Shown: one piece after another, positions 1 through 6,193 of the stretch
How positions within the stretch are numbered: the first letter of the stretch is position 1
Layout of the letters: the number at the start of each line of letters is the position of its first letter
Source: JANXVV01 sp038230975
Lineage (GTDB): Bacteria; Planctomycetota; Phycisphaerae; Tepidisphaerales; Tepidisphaeraceae
Length of the DNA stretch: 7,022 nucleotides
Assembly (NCBI GenBank): GCA_038230975.1
Contig: JBBRMF010000268.1
Span: 1 to 7,022, forward strand
Direction: 5' to 3'
Notes under the pieces: model-generated
The model's database searches: none
What the model saw: the letters and a program-made list of their open reading frames with translations, nothing else
What the model was told of the DNA's origin: nothing
Position numbers and translations under genes: made by a program

Positions 1-810
1 AAACATTTCTCCTACTGCGGTGACGACCAATACAACAGGACCAAATTGCGAGGCGAACACTTAAAATACATCGCCCGACACGCCGGCCGGCAGGCACACA
101 TGCACCGTTCAAACGTCGGTCACCGCACCAACGACGGCTGGGGCGATCAAATGGCCAGCCTCGCTTTGTGGATCAAAGCACTTCCAAAACCAGTGGGTAT
201 CATGGCCTGCTTCGACATCGTCGGACGCCAGGTACTTGAAGCATGCCGTCTGGTGGGCGCAGCCGTCCCCGATGAAGTTGCCGTCATCGGCGTGGATAAC
301 GACGAACTTCTCTGCGAACTCGCCGACCCGCCATTAAGTAGTGTTGCCCCCGATACCCACAGCACCGGATACCTGGCCGCCTCATTGCTCGACAAACTGA
401 TGAGCGGCAAAAAAGTAACTTCCGGTGAACATCTCATCGAACCGCTCGGTGTGATCGTTCGCGAATCGTCCGATGTGTTGGCCATCGAAGATCAGGATGT
501 GTCGCAGGCCATCCGTTATATTCGCGCCCGCGCCTGCGAAGGAATCAATGTATCAGACGTTCTCGGCGGCGTCGCGCTCAGCCGTCGCAAGCTGGAAGCG
601 AGGTTCAAGAAACTCGTCGGCCGTACGCCACACGATGAGATCGACCGCGTCCGCCTCAACCGCGTGAAAGAACTCCTGCGAGAAACCAGCCTCCCGCTCA
701 CCGAAATCGCGCATCGCGCCGGCTTCGAGCATGTCGAATACTTAAGCGTCGTTTTCAAGAAAAAACTGGGAATGCCCCCAAGCGTCTACCGCCAAAAACA
801 CCCGAGATGA
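1..810 (+). CDS. XylR-like AraC-family sugar regulator, 5'-truncated
   Basis: The reading frame is open from base 1 with no stop, so the start lies outside the window; the visible fragment is 269 residues ending at TGA 808-810. The TTG at 46 is not a convincing start because the family-like stretch KHFSYCGDDQ is encoded upstream of it. Residues 1 to about 155 match the C-terminal half of a LacI/periplasmic-binding-like sugar sensor, with GVDNDELLCELADPPLSSV at about 97-115, a hallmark of XylR-type regulators. Residues about 168-266 form an AraC-type DNA-binding domain with two helix-turn-helix units; the second reads LPLTEIAHRAGFEHVEYLSV. In E. coli, XylR activates xylose genes on binding xylose. 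Planctomycetes carry many paralogues whose ligands are mostly unknown, so the sugar is not assigned here. It ends convergently with the glycosyltransferase gene, with a palindrome between them. Confidence is high for family and low for ligand. Confidence 0.93.
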   Translation, partial: KHFSYCGDDQYNRTKLRGEHLKYIARHAGRQAHMHRSNVGHRTNDGWGDQMASLALWIKALPKPVGIMACFDIVGRQVLEACRLVGAAVPDEVAVIGVDNDELLCELADPPLSSVAPDTHSTGYLAASLLDKLMSGKKVTSGEHLIEPLGVIVRESSDVLAIEDQDVSQAIRYIRARACEGINVSDVLGGVALSRRKLEARFKKLVGRTPHDEIDRVRLNRVKELLRETSLPLTEIAHRAGFEHVEYLSVVFKKKLGMPPSVYRQKHPR

Positions 811-817
811 TCGATTG

Positions 818-887
818 GTGGCATGGGCGTCCCGCCCGTGCATTTCTTCCGCCCCACTGAAAAGCACGGGCGAGACGCCCATGCTAC
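818..887. repeat. Dispersed palindromic repeat, copy 1; likely bidirectional terminator
   Basis: Two 23-bp arms (818-840 and 865-887) are inverted complements at 21 of 23 positions and flank a 24-bp loop. The core reads GCATGGGCGTC on the left and GACGCCCATGC on the right. The element starts 8 bp after the regulator's stop and ends 6 bp before the glycosyltransferase's stop codon on the other strand, so it nearly fills the convergent gap. It could fold in transcripts from both genes. It lacks a clean U-tract, so it may act as a processing or transcript-end structure rather than a classic intrinsic terminator. A second copy lies at 5875-5937. Spurious reading frames through it give peptides such as GRDAHAT and TGETPM, which recur in planctomycete and verrucomicrobial genomes as a repeat signature. 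Confidence 0.85.
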
Positions 888-893
888 AACCCC

Positions 894-2873
894 TTACGAT
901 CCCGGTGCCACCAACTCCTTCTTCGCCTTCACCGGTTTCGCCGGCGGCATCGACTTCTTCTCCACCACTTTCTCCACAGCCTTCTTCACTTGCCCCTCCC
1001 CCGGCTGCGTCATCTTTGAAGGGGTCGGCGTCAGCGCATGCGCACTATCCAACCGATGCACCAACCCCAGCACCATTGAAGCCGCCGCCGCTCCCGCGGC
1101 AATCTTCCGAGCTGTGCCGGTCGATGACGGAGTCCCTTCCCCATATCGCGCCTTGCGAATCTTTAACGAATTTTTCTCATGGATGCGGTACACCACATTC
1201 CGCACCTCATCGTCCCGATAAAATGTCGCGCCGGTCTGATGCAGTCGATACCAGAGGCTGTAATCATCCGCCCCCAGTCCGACCGCCACCGCATTATAAT
1301 TCCCTGCCGCACGGCAAGCCGCTGTTCGCATCATCACCGAACTATGCGGCAACTGATTGTCGTTCGAGTTGCCCGTGAACATCGTCTCGACTGGTTTATT
1401 CGGCCACCAGCGAGGTGAATACTGATCTCCCTCCAACGTCATCAACATACATCCATACACATCGCGCCGCGTTGAATCGAGCGTCGCCACCGCGCGCTCC
1501 AGATACCCCGGCAACAACTGATCGTCATAATCCAACGGCTTATAAAATTCCGTATCGCATTGCTCCACCGCCAACCGATGCAGCCCTGAACAATGCGTGA
1601 TATCCGGCTCCAAACCTGTGCAAATCAAGGGTAAATCGTATCGCGCCGCCAGGCTCTCCCCATATTCCCATGGGCCATCGACCAGCAGCACCGTCTTGAA
1701 TCGCTTGTAGCTCTGCATCGCCACACTGGCCGCCGCCTGATCCAGATGATCGATCCGCATTCCCTTATGAATCCGCAAACCCACCGTTACGCGCGCCTCC
1801 GCATACTGCAAACTGGTATGCGTGAGATTCGCCAGAACTTGACCATACGTTTCGCGATACCCCGCATTGATCGATAAATTCTGGACCGATGAAAGACAAT
1901 CCATCGCCCCAAACCCAACCGCCTGCTCGATTGCTTTGCAGGCTGATTTGGCGAGCCTTTTCGGATTGTCATTCCAATCGATCAGACACCCGTTTACACC
2001 TTCGCGGATAAATTCGCTTACGCCGCACGATTTCGTTACGACCACCGGCACACCGCAGCTCAAAGCCTCGGCCGCCGTCATCAAAAACCCTTCGCGGAAG
2101 CTGTTCCCCAGCAACACATGCGCTCCGCGCAATCGCTCACGATAGTTAAACGGATCAAAATCCAATGGCCGTAAATCCAGCCGATCGATCACTCCTAATT
2201 TCGTCGCCAGCTTCAGCAACTTCTCCATCGTCTCACCCTGCACCTTGCGCGTGTAGGCATTCCCACCGGTCAACGCCCCGGTCCAGCAGCGAACGACGAT
2301 CCGTTCATCCATCGCCAGCAAATAAGGCAGGCTCATCAACCCCTTGGATTCCAATGGCCGACCCATCCACGCAACAATGATCCGATGCTTACTCCGCCTC
2401 CCTTTCACGCGCGTAAACTCTGTCACCGGTGGCGGCAAAATCCCTGCAACCTGATGCCCACCTTTGGCAATCCACGGCGCATACCGATCCAGCACTTGCT
2501 GCGATACGCCTGCAACTGTCAATCCACGAAGCGAGCCATACGCTTTGGAGATATATCGAAACCCTTCATCATCCCACGAATGCAGCAGCAAAGACGTCGG
2601 CCGCTCCGGCAGCCCGGCAAGGTTCCCATAACTCAAAATCCACGAAGACGGATTCTCCGGTGGATTCACCGAAATCGATTTGCACGAAAACCCCGCGCTT
2701 AATGCCGGTTCCACCAATGGCATGTCATCCGCCTGCACGCACAGCGATGTCCGCTCCCGAACCCAATCCGGCAGCGCCTGAATCATTCGCAAAACCGCAA
2801 TCTGCGCGCCCCCTAAAGCCATATTATGGCTCACAAAACAGGGCCCAAGCGGTGGAATCAACGGTTCACTCAT
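894..2873 (-). CDS. Bifunctional GT4-GT2 glycosyltransferase fusion
   Basis: A 659-residue protein from ATG 2873 to TAA at 896-894. A TTG five codons upstream (2888) is an alternative start, but the only purine-rich GGGAG lies just 1 base from it; that stretch is 16 bases from the ATG, so ribosome binding is weak either way. Residues about 10-345 look like a GT-B retaining GT4 enzyme: an N-terminal SHNMALGGAQIAVLRMI, a GRPLESKG loop (about 171-178) and the EX7E motif in FREGFLMTAAEALSCGVPVV (Glu261 and Glu269). Residues about 361-575 look like a GT-A GT2 enzyme: a beta-strand opening VTVGLRIHK, LLVDG, an acidic DYDD at 448-451 in the DXD position, and GADDYSLWYRL from 534, matching the ED-D-LW-RL catalytic region. 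Residues 590-605 are Ala-rich and hydrophobic, followed by a Lys/Pro/Ala-rich tail. It probably adds two sugars to a surface glycan or lipid-linked oligosaccharide. Donor and acceptor cannot be read from sequence. No signal peptide is seen, so it is probably cytoplasmic or membrane-associated. Confidence 0.88.
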   Translation of the reverse strand: MSEPLIPPLGPCFVSHNMALGGAQIAVLRMIQALPDWVRERTSLCVQADDMPLVEPALSAGFSCKSISVNPPENPSSWILSYGNLAGLPERPTSLLLHSWDDEGFRYISKAYGSLRGLTVAGVSQQVLDRYAPWIAKGGHQVAGILPPPVTEFTRVKGRRSKHRIIVAWMGRPLESKGLMSLPYLLAMDERIVVRCWTGALTGGNAYTRKVQGETMEKLLKLATKLGVIDRLDLRPLDFDPFNYRERLRGAHVLLGNSFREGFLMTAAEALSCGVPVVVTKSCGVSEFIREGVNGCLIDWNDNPKRLAKSACKAIEQAVGFGAMDCLSSVQNLSINAGYRETYGQVLANLTHTSLQYAEARVTVGLRIHKGMRIDHLDQAAASVAMQSYKRFKTVLLVDGPWEYGESLAARYDLPLICTGLEPDITHCSGLHRLAVEQCDTEFYKPLDYDDQLLPGYLERAVATLDSTRRDVYGCMLMTLEGDQYSPRWWPNKPVETMFTGNSNDNQLPHSSVMMRTAACRAAGNYNAVAVGLGADDYSLWYRLHQTGATFYRDDEVRNVVYRIHEKNSLKIRKARYGEGTPSSTGTARKIAAGAAAASMVLGLVHRLDSAHALTPTPSKMTQPGEGQVKKAVEKVVEKKSMPPAKPVKAKKELVAPGS

Positions 2874-3083
2874 AGGCACCAAACCCAATCTCCCGACAGA
2901 TAGTCACCTGACGTGACCCATGCAGCTTCTCTCATCCACTACTATGATATCCCAAATTCGTTTCCAATGGCACTTCCGCATGACTTTGCTTTTCTGCGTA
3001 GCGTCCGCTTTAGAGTACGGAATCGTTCCTTTCACAGTTGCAGCCATGCCCCCCAATCCGCATAATTCGGAACCTCGACACAC

Positions 3084-3112
3084 GCCGAAACCTTTCGGCT
3101 GTCGACGTCGAC
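3084..3112. promoter_or_regulatory. Tandem palindromes in the leader of the secreted-protein gene
   Basis: Two symmetrical sequences are separated by one base. The first is GCCGAAA-CC-TTTCGGC (3084-3099), seven paired bases around two central bases. The second is GTCGACGTCGAC (3101-3112), a perfect 12-bp palindrome that also contains two GTCGAC units. A short T-run (3115-3119) follows, and the AGGAG ribosome-binding site begins 16 bases after the second palindrome. The arrangement could be an operator, an RNA hairpin near the start, or a weak attenuator; the sequence alone does not decide. The symmetry is seen directly and the function is inferred. Confidence 0.45.
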
Positions 3113-3124
3113 CCTTTTTATCCC

Positions 3125-3131
3125 GCAGGAG
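3125..3131 (+). promoter_or_regulatory. Ribosome-binding site deciding the start of the secreted protein
   Basis: The sequence GCAGGAG lies 7 bases before ATG 3139. It favours this start over the in-frame ATG at 2920, which has no comparable purine-rich site upstream. Confidence 0.75.
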
Positions 3132-3138
3132 TTTTGAA

Positions 3139-4074
3139 ATGAATTTCGCATCCAGTCGTGTGTGGGCCGCCACCGCTTTCTCATATTGCATGCTCGCTTT
3201 CATCGCGCAGGCCCCGATTGCCAAGGCGGTGCCCGTGTCATTGGAGTTAGATGCCCTTCGAGCCGTCCAAACCTTCCCGCTCGAAAAAGGCGACGATCAA
3301 GCCTATATGCTGGTGACCGGCATCGCCAACGGCAAAGAGTTTTCCGAGCAGTTCCCCAAAGATAAACCGTGGTCGGTCGGCCCGAAAAAGCCCGTCGCCA
3401 CCGTGAAGGAGCCCCTCATCCTTTGGAAGGGCGACTTGGCCGATGGCGAGTTTGCCGTCGTCTCCGTCACGTTGATGCAGGGCAATCTGGTCGACGCCGC
3501 CAAGAACAAAGAATATACCGATAAGCTCGCCGCCGCCGGCAAAACCGTCGCCGAGCGTTCCAAGCCCAAGCTCACGCAAACCGATTTTGAAAATCTCTGC
3601 TCGCAGACCATAAAGGCCCAACTACCCGTCATCAAAGACATCAAGAAAACCTTCTCCCGCGACCTGAAAACAGATCATTTCGGCGGCCTCTTCAATGTGA
3701 CCGTCTGGAACAACGCCGGCAAAATCGTGAAGCACCTCGATCCGATCGGTCTGACTTTTGGTGAACACGATGGCATCGATCCAAAGATCTACACCAAGCT
3801 CAAGAACACGCGTCCGAACGTCTTGATAAAAGATCCCGCCACCGGCGAATGGTCCGAGCAACAACTGTCTCCCCTGACCGACGACCAGATGGCCATCGAA
3901 GTGAAAATGCTCGAAAATGAAATCGTCAAAGTGAACGGCAAACCCACTAAGAACACCACCGATTACGTCGCTGAACTGCAACTCAAGGCCGATGGCAAAC
4001 CCCTCAAGTGGGAACTCGGTGGCTTGCAACAGGGCAAAGACGATATCCACAACTATTGGGATTTCGCCGAATAA
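3139..4074 (+). CDS. Secreted protein of unknown family
   Basis: A 311-residue protein, ATG 3139 to TAA 4072-4074. The start is chosen because GCAGGAG sits 7 bases upstream and because the first 30 residues then form a Sec signal peptide: MNFASSRVW, a hydrophobic core AATAFSYCMLAFIAQAPI, and AKA as the cleavage site before Val31. The frame stays open upstream to an ATG at 2920, giving a 384-residue alternative, judged unlikely. The mature protein of about 281 residues is hydrophilic, rich in Lys and Asp, and has one cysteine, with no further membrane span. Notable stretches are DDQAYMLVTGIANGKEF near its N-terminus, FGGLFNVTVWNNAGKIVKHL in the middle, and a C-terminal part (YVAELQLKADGKPLKWELGG) that reads like beta strands. 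I do not recognise a domain or an active site, so no function is assigned. It is probably periplasmic or extracellular. It is not obviously in an operon: structured gaps flank it on both sides. Confidence 0.85.
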   Translation: MNFASSRVWAATAFSYCMLAFIAQAPIAKAVPVSLELDALRAVQTFPLEKGDDQAYMLVTGIANGKEFSEQFPKDKPWSVGPKKPVATVKEPLILWKGDLADGEFAVVSVTLMQGNLVDAAKNKEYTDKLAAAGKTVAERSKPKLTQTDFENLCSQTIKAQLPVIKDIKKTFSRDLKTDHFGGLFNVTVWNNAGKIVKHLDPIGLTFGEHDGIDPKIYTKLKNTRPNVLIKDPATGEWSEQQLSPLTDDQMAIEVKMLENEIVKVNGKPTKNTTDYVAELQLKADGKPLKWELGGLQQGKDDIHNYWDFAE

Positions 4075-4100
4075 ATTCTTATCCCGCGCCTGTCGCTTTT

Positions 4101-4183
4101 TATTTGGCTCGCTTCGCTTGCGACCCGTGTCCAAGGGCTTTGGACGGCCGCCAAACACGCTTCGCAAGCGAACCAGCTAAATA
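4101..4183. repeat. Imperfect multi-branched palindrome downstream of the secreted-protein gene
   Basis: An outer inverted repeat pairs 4101-4123 with 4162-4183; both arms begin or end with TATTT/AAATA and share TTCGCTTGCGA with its complement TCGCAAGCGAA, interrupted by a few mismatches and one length difference. Inside it is a smaller hairpin, GTCCAA (4129-4134) and TTGGAC (4140-4145), around a 5-base loop. The element starts 26 bases after the stop codon, so it may end or protect the transcript. The clean nested symmetry and TA-rich ends also resemble a small non-coding mobile or REP-like unit, but no target-site duplication was found. Only one copy is present in the window. Confidence 0.6.
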
Positions 4184-4257
4184 ATTCGACAACAGGAAAG
4201 CCCAATCCAAATACTCAACGCTTTCCACTCCCACTACTAATTAGAGCATCGCTGCCC

Positions 4258-4296
4258 GCTCGGTCTCAAAATGCAACAGAAACGTTGAAACCGAGC
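4258..4296. promoter_or_regulatory. Inverted repeat upstream of the oxidoreductase gene; possible operator
   Basis: Arms of 12 bp (4258-4269, GCTCGGTCTCAA; 4285-4296, TTGAAACCGAGC) are complementary at 11 positions and separated by 15 bases. The outer seven, GCTCGGT and ACCGAGC, pair perfectly. The repeat ends 46 bases before the start codon. A TAAAAT at 4302-4307 resembles a -10 box, but no -35 box sits at proper spacing, so the promoter is uncertain. The repeat could be the binding site of a dimeric regulator or a leader hairpin. The symmetry is seen and the role is inferred. Confidence 0.5.
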
Positions 4297-4342
4297 TACA
4301 GTAAAATCGTTCCCTCAGGCGTCCTATCACGGAGATACCCGA

Positions 4343-5833
4343 ATGCGAAAACTCAGCCGACGCACCTTCATCCGATCCGCTGCGGCCAGCGCCGCGGCAA
4401 TCTCACTCCCTTTCACCGCGCGCTCCTACGCCGAGATTGTCGGTTCCAATGAGGCCGTTCGACTCGGTGTGGTCGGTTTCGCAGGTCGCGGCAATTCGCA
4501 CATTTCCTCCGCGAAGAAAGACCCCGGTTTTCGCATCGCCGGTCTCTGTGACGTCGACAGCAAAGTGCTCGAAGTCGGTGCCGACAAATATCCTGGCACT
4601 GAAGCGACCACCGACATGCGCAAGCTGTTCGACAGCAAAGGCATTGATGCCGTCTCCATCGCCACGCCAAATCACTGGCACGCCTTAGCCGCCATTTGGG
4701 CCATCCAGGCCGGTAAAGATGTCTACGTTGAAAAGCCCGTGTCCCACAATGTGAGTGAAGGACGTCGCATTGTTGAATTTGCCCGCAAGCACGGCAAGAT
4801 GGTGCAGGCTGGTACGCAAAGCCGTTCATCCCGCGAAGGAATCGCCAAGGCCGTCGAATATGTCCAGGCCGGCAAGCTCGGTAAAATCAAAGTCGCGCGA
4901 GGCCTCTGCTACAAGCGCCGCCAAACCATTGGCACGTCCACCGTCCCGCTCAAAATCCCCACCAACATCGACTTCGATCTCTGGTGCGGCCCGGCCGAAA
5001 AACTGCCGATCATGCGCAAATCCTTCCACTATGATTGGCACTGGGTCTGGAACACCGGCAACGGCGACCTCGGCAACCAGGGCATCCACGAAATGGACGT
5101 TGCCCGCTGGTTCCTCGGTGAAACAGAACTGTCCCCGAATATCCTCACCGTCGGTGGACGCCTCGGTTACATCGACGACGGTGAAACCCCCAATACCGTC
5201 ATCGCCTACCACGCCTACGCCAAAGCCCCGCTCCTGTTTGAAGTGCGCGGCCTGGCCAGCAAGATTTATCCGCAAGGCGTCAAAGAACAGATGGACAAAT
5301 ACAAAGGGGCCAGCGTCGGCATCATCATCGAATGCGAAGGCGGTCATGTCACCGTCCCGAGCTACGGCAAAGCGATCGTTCACGACGGTGACGGCAAAGT
5401 CATCCACACCTTCGCAGAGGCAGAGAAAAATCTCGACGGTTCCAAGCTTGATGACACCGCCGTGCATTTCAGCAATTTTCTCAAGGCCTGCCGCAGCCGC
5501 AATCATGAAGACCTCAACGCGGATATTCTCAACGGCCACCTCAGCAGCGCCCTTTGCCACACCGCCAATATCTCCCATCGCCTTGGCAAACTCACCGACC
5601 CCGAAGCGATCGACAACACGATCAAAACCAACCCTCTCTTCACCGAAGCCCTCGAGCGCTGCAAGCAACACCTGATCGCCAACAACGTCGATATCTCCAA
5701 AGAAAAACTAACCCTCGGCATGCCCCTGACGATGGACCCCAAAACTGAAACCTTCCCCGGCAACGACGCCGCCAACGCCATGCTCACGCGCAACTACCGG
5801 GCACCCTATATCGTCCCCGATAAAGTATCCTGA
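4343..5833 (+). CDS. Tat-exported Gfo/Idh/MocA-family oxidoreductase
   Basis: A 496-residue protein, ATG 4343 (GGAG 8 bases upstream) to TGA 5831-5833. The N-terminus carries a twin-arginine signal, SRRTFIR at 5-11, an Ala-rich hydrophobic stretch and a likely cleavage after SYA (residue 30), so the protein is probably exported folded with its cofactor. The Rossmann fold follows: LGVVGFAGRG at 41-50 binds NAD(P), and VSIATPNHWH (104-113) and VYVEKPVSHN (127-136) are standard family segments, with the EKP motif at 130-132. The C-terminal substrate half has WHWVWNTGNGDLGNQGIHEM (232-251) continuing DVARW, typical of the Tat-signal subfamily abundant in planctomycetes. Members oxidise or reduce sugars, inositols and related polyols; the substrate here is unknown. 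Its length exceeds the basic 340-400-residue family size because of the signal and an extended C-terminal region. An inverted repeat precedes it and a palindrome follows, suggesting a single-gene unit. Confidence 0.95.
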   Translation: MRKLSRRTFIRSAAASAAAISLPFTARSYAEIVGSNEAVRLGVVGFAGRGNSHISSAKKDPGFRIAGLCDVDSKVLEVGADKYPGTEATTDMRKLFDSKGIDAVSIATPNHWHALAAIWAIQAGKDVYVEKPVSHNVSEGRRIVEFARKHGKMVQAGTQSRSSREGIAKAVEYVQAGKLGKIKVARGLCYKRRQTIGTSTVPLKIPTNIDFDLWCGPAEKLPIMRKSFHYDWHWVWNTGNGDLGNQGIHEMDVARWFLGETELSPNILTVGGRLGYIDDGETPNTVIAYHAYAKAPLLFEVRGLASKIYPQGVKEQMDKYKGASVGIIIECEGGHVTVPSYGKAIVHDGDGKVIHTFAEAEKNLDGSKLDDTAVHFSNFLKACRSRNHEDLNADILNGHLSSALCHTANISHRLGKLTDPEAIDNTIKTNPLFTEALERCKQHLIANNVDISKEKLTLGMPLTMDPKTETFPGNDAANAMLTRNYRAPYIVPDKVS

Positions 5834-5851
5834 AAGCGATTCGGACGGTCC

Positions 5852-5961
5852 GCTAAAGAGCCTGGGAAAAAATGGTGGCATGGGCGTCTCGCCAGCGCTT
5901 TCTTCTGAAGAAAACGCGGGCGAGACGCCCACGCCACCTGAAAAATCCCAAGCTCTAAAGC
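5852..5961. repeat. Dispersed palindromic repeat, copy 2, inside a larger imperfect palindrome
   Basis: The core arms (5875-5897 and 5915-5937) pair at 21 of 23 positions and match the arms of the copy at 818-887, with the same GTGGCATGGGCGTC start; the loops differ in length (17 versus 24 bases). Here the symmetry continues outward: AGAGCCTGGGA (5857-5867) faces TCCCAAGCTCT (5946-5956), separated from the core by an unpaired A-rich stretch on each side, and GCT (5852-5854) faces AGC (5959-5961). The loop also holds a near-palindrome, TTCTTC-T-GAAGAA. It starts 18 bases after the oxidoreductase stop and could end its transcript. Read-through on the - strand gives the peptide VAWASRP, a repeat signature. 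Confidence 0.82.
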
Positions 5962-6087
5962 AGACCCTGCGAAAGACTTGAATCCCGCCAAAAATCGCCT
6001 CATAAATCGCGCTTTATTTTTCTCTTGCTATTGCAGCCTCAACCTGTCAGACTTTTCCACTTTGGAAGGATAGGGAATCGCTCGGCG

Positions 6088-6117
6088 CGGGCCATCGGCC
6101 CGTTACTTTTGTTTTCT
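6088..6117 (+). terminator. Terminator-like hairpin upstream of the LEPR-XLL gene
   Basis: CGGGCC (6088-6093) and GGCCCG (6097-6102) form a perfect six-pair GC stem around the loop ATC, followed by a T-rich stretch (TTACTTTTGTTTT, 6103-6115). This resembles an intrinsic terminator read on the + strand. It lies about 90 bases before the next start codon and 255 bases after the oxidoreductase stop. If the LEPR-XLL promoter lies upstream of it, it would instead be an attenuator or leader structure. The T-run is interrupted, so efficiency is uncertain. Confidence 0.5.
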
Positions 6118-6193
6118 CGGTGGGGGTGTACTCCCATCGCGGCGCAACGCTGATTCTCAATTCTATCCAAACCAAATCACAGGGAGCCATACC

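Larger units (their letters stand above)
2874..3138. promoter_or_regulatory. Divergent intergenic region between glycosyltransferase and secreted-protein genes
   Basis: This 265-bp gap separates two divergently transcribed genes, so it should hold promoters for both. No convincing sigma-70 -35/-10 pair was found on either strand. The + strand is free of stops in the frame of the downstream gene from 2920, which would allow a 73-residue N-terminal extension, but a good ribosome-binding site and signal peptide at 3139 argue that this stretch is untranslated leader. Two adjacent palindromes lie at 3084-3112 and are listed separately. No RNA gene was recognised. Confidence 0.5.
5834..6193. other. 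Structured 360-bp intergenic region
   Basis: There is no convincing gene here. The left third is the dispersed palindrome (copy 2), preceded by a short CGGAC-G-GTCCG palindrome at 5842-5852. Further right are a small hairpin TTCCA-CTT-TGGAA (6055-6067), the terminator-like hairpin at 6088-6102, and a G-rich stretch at 6119-6136 (TGGGGGTGTACTCCCA) that can pair with itself. The promoter of the LEPR-XLL gene should lie here, but no clear sigma-70 or sigma-54 motif was found. Confidence 0.5.

Noticed and set aside
46..810. TTG at 46 as the start of the regulator
   Set aside because: The frame is open to base 1 and the residues encoded before the TTG fit the family, so the gene is truncated by the window edge.
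815..1378. Long + strand open frame of 187 codons and an overlapping one at 823-1221
   Set aside because: Both begin in the dispersed palindrome and run antisense to the glycosyltransferase; their Pro/Ser/Thr-rich or low-complexity composition is that of a shadow frame.
2920..3138. In-frame 73-codon N-terminal extension of the secreted protein
   Set aside because: It has no ribosome-binding site, contains hairpin-forming sequence, and would bury the well-formed signal peptide at 3139 inside the protein.
2904..3224. 106-codon - strand open frame across the divergent region
   Set aside because: It overlaps the signal-peptide region of the secreted protein in antisense and shows no domain or ribosome-binding site.
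4755..5675. 306-codon + frame and a 281-codon - frame (4826-5671) inside the oxidoreductase
   Set aside because: Both are shadows of a strongly supported gene with complete family motifs; their composition is biased and no domain is visible.
5806..6003. 65-codon - strand open frame containing VAWASRP
   Set aside because: This is a read-through of the palindromic repeat and not a gene; such peptides arise wherever the repeat is translated.
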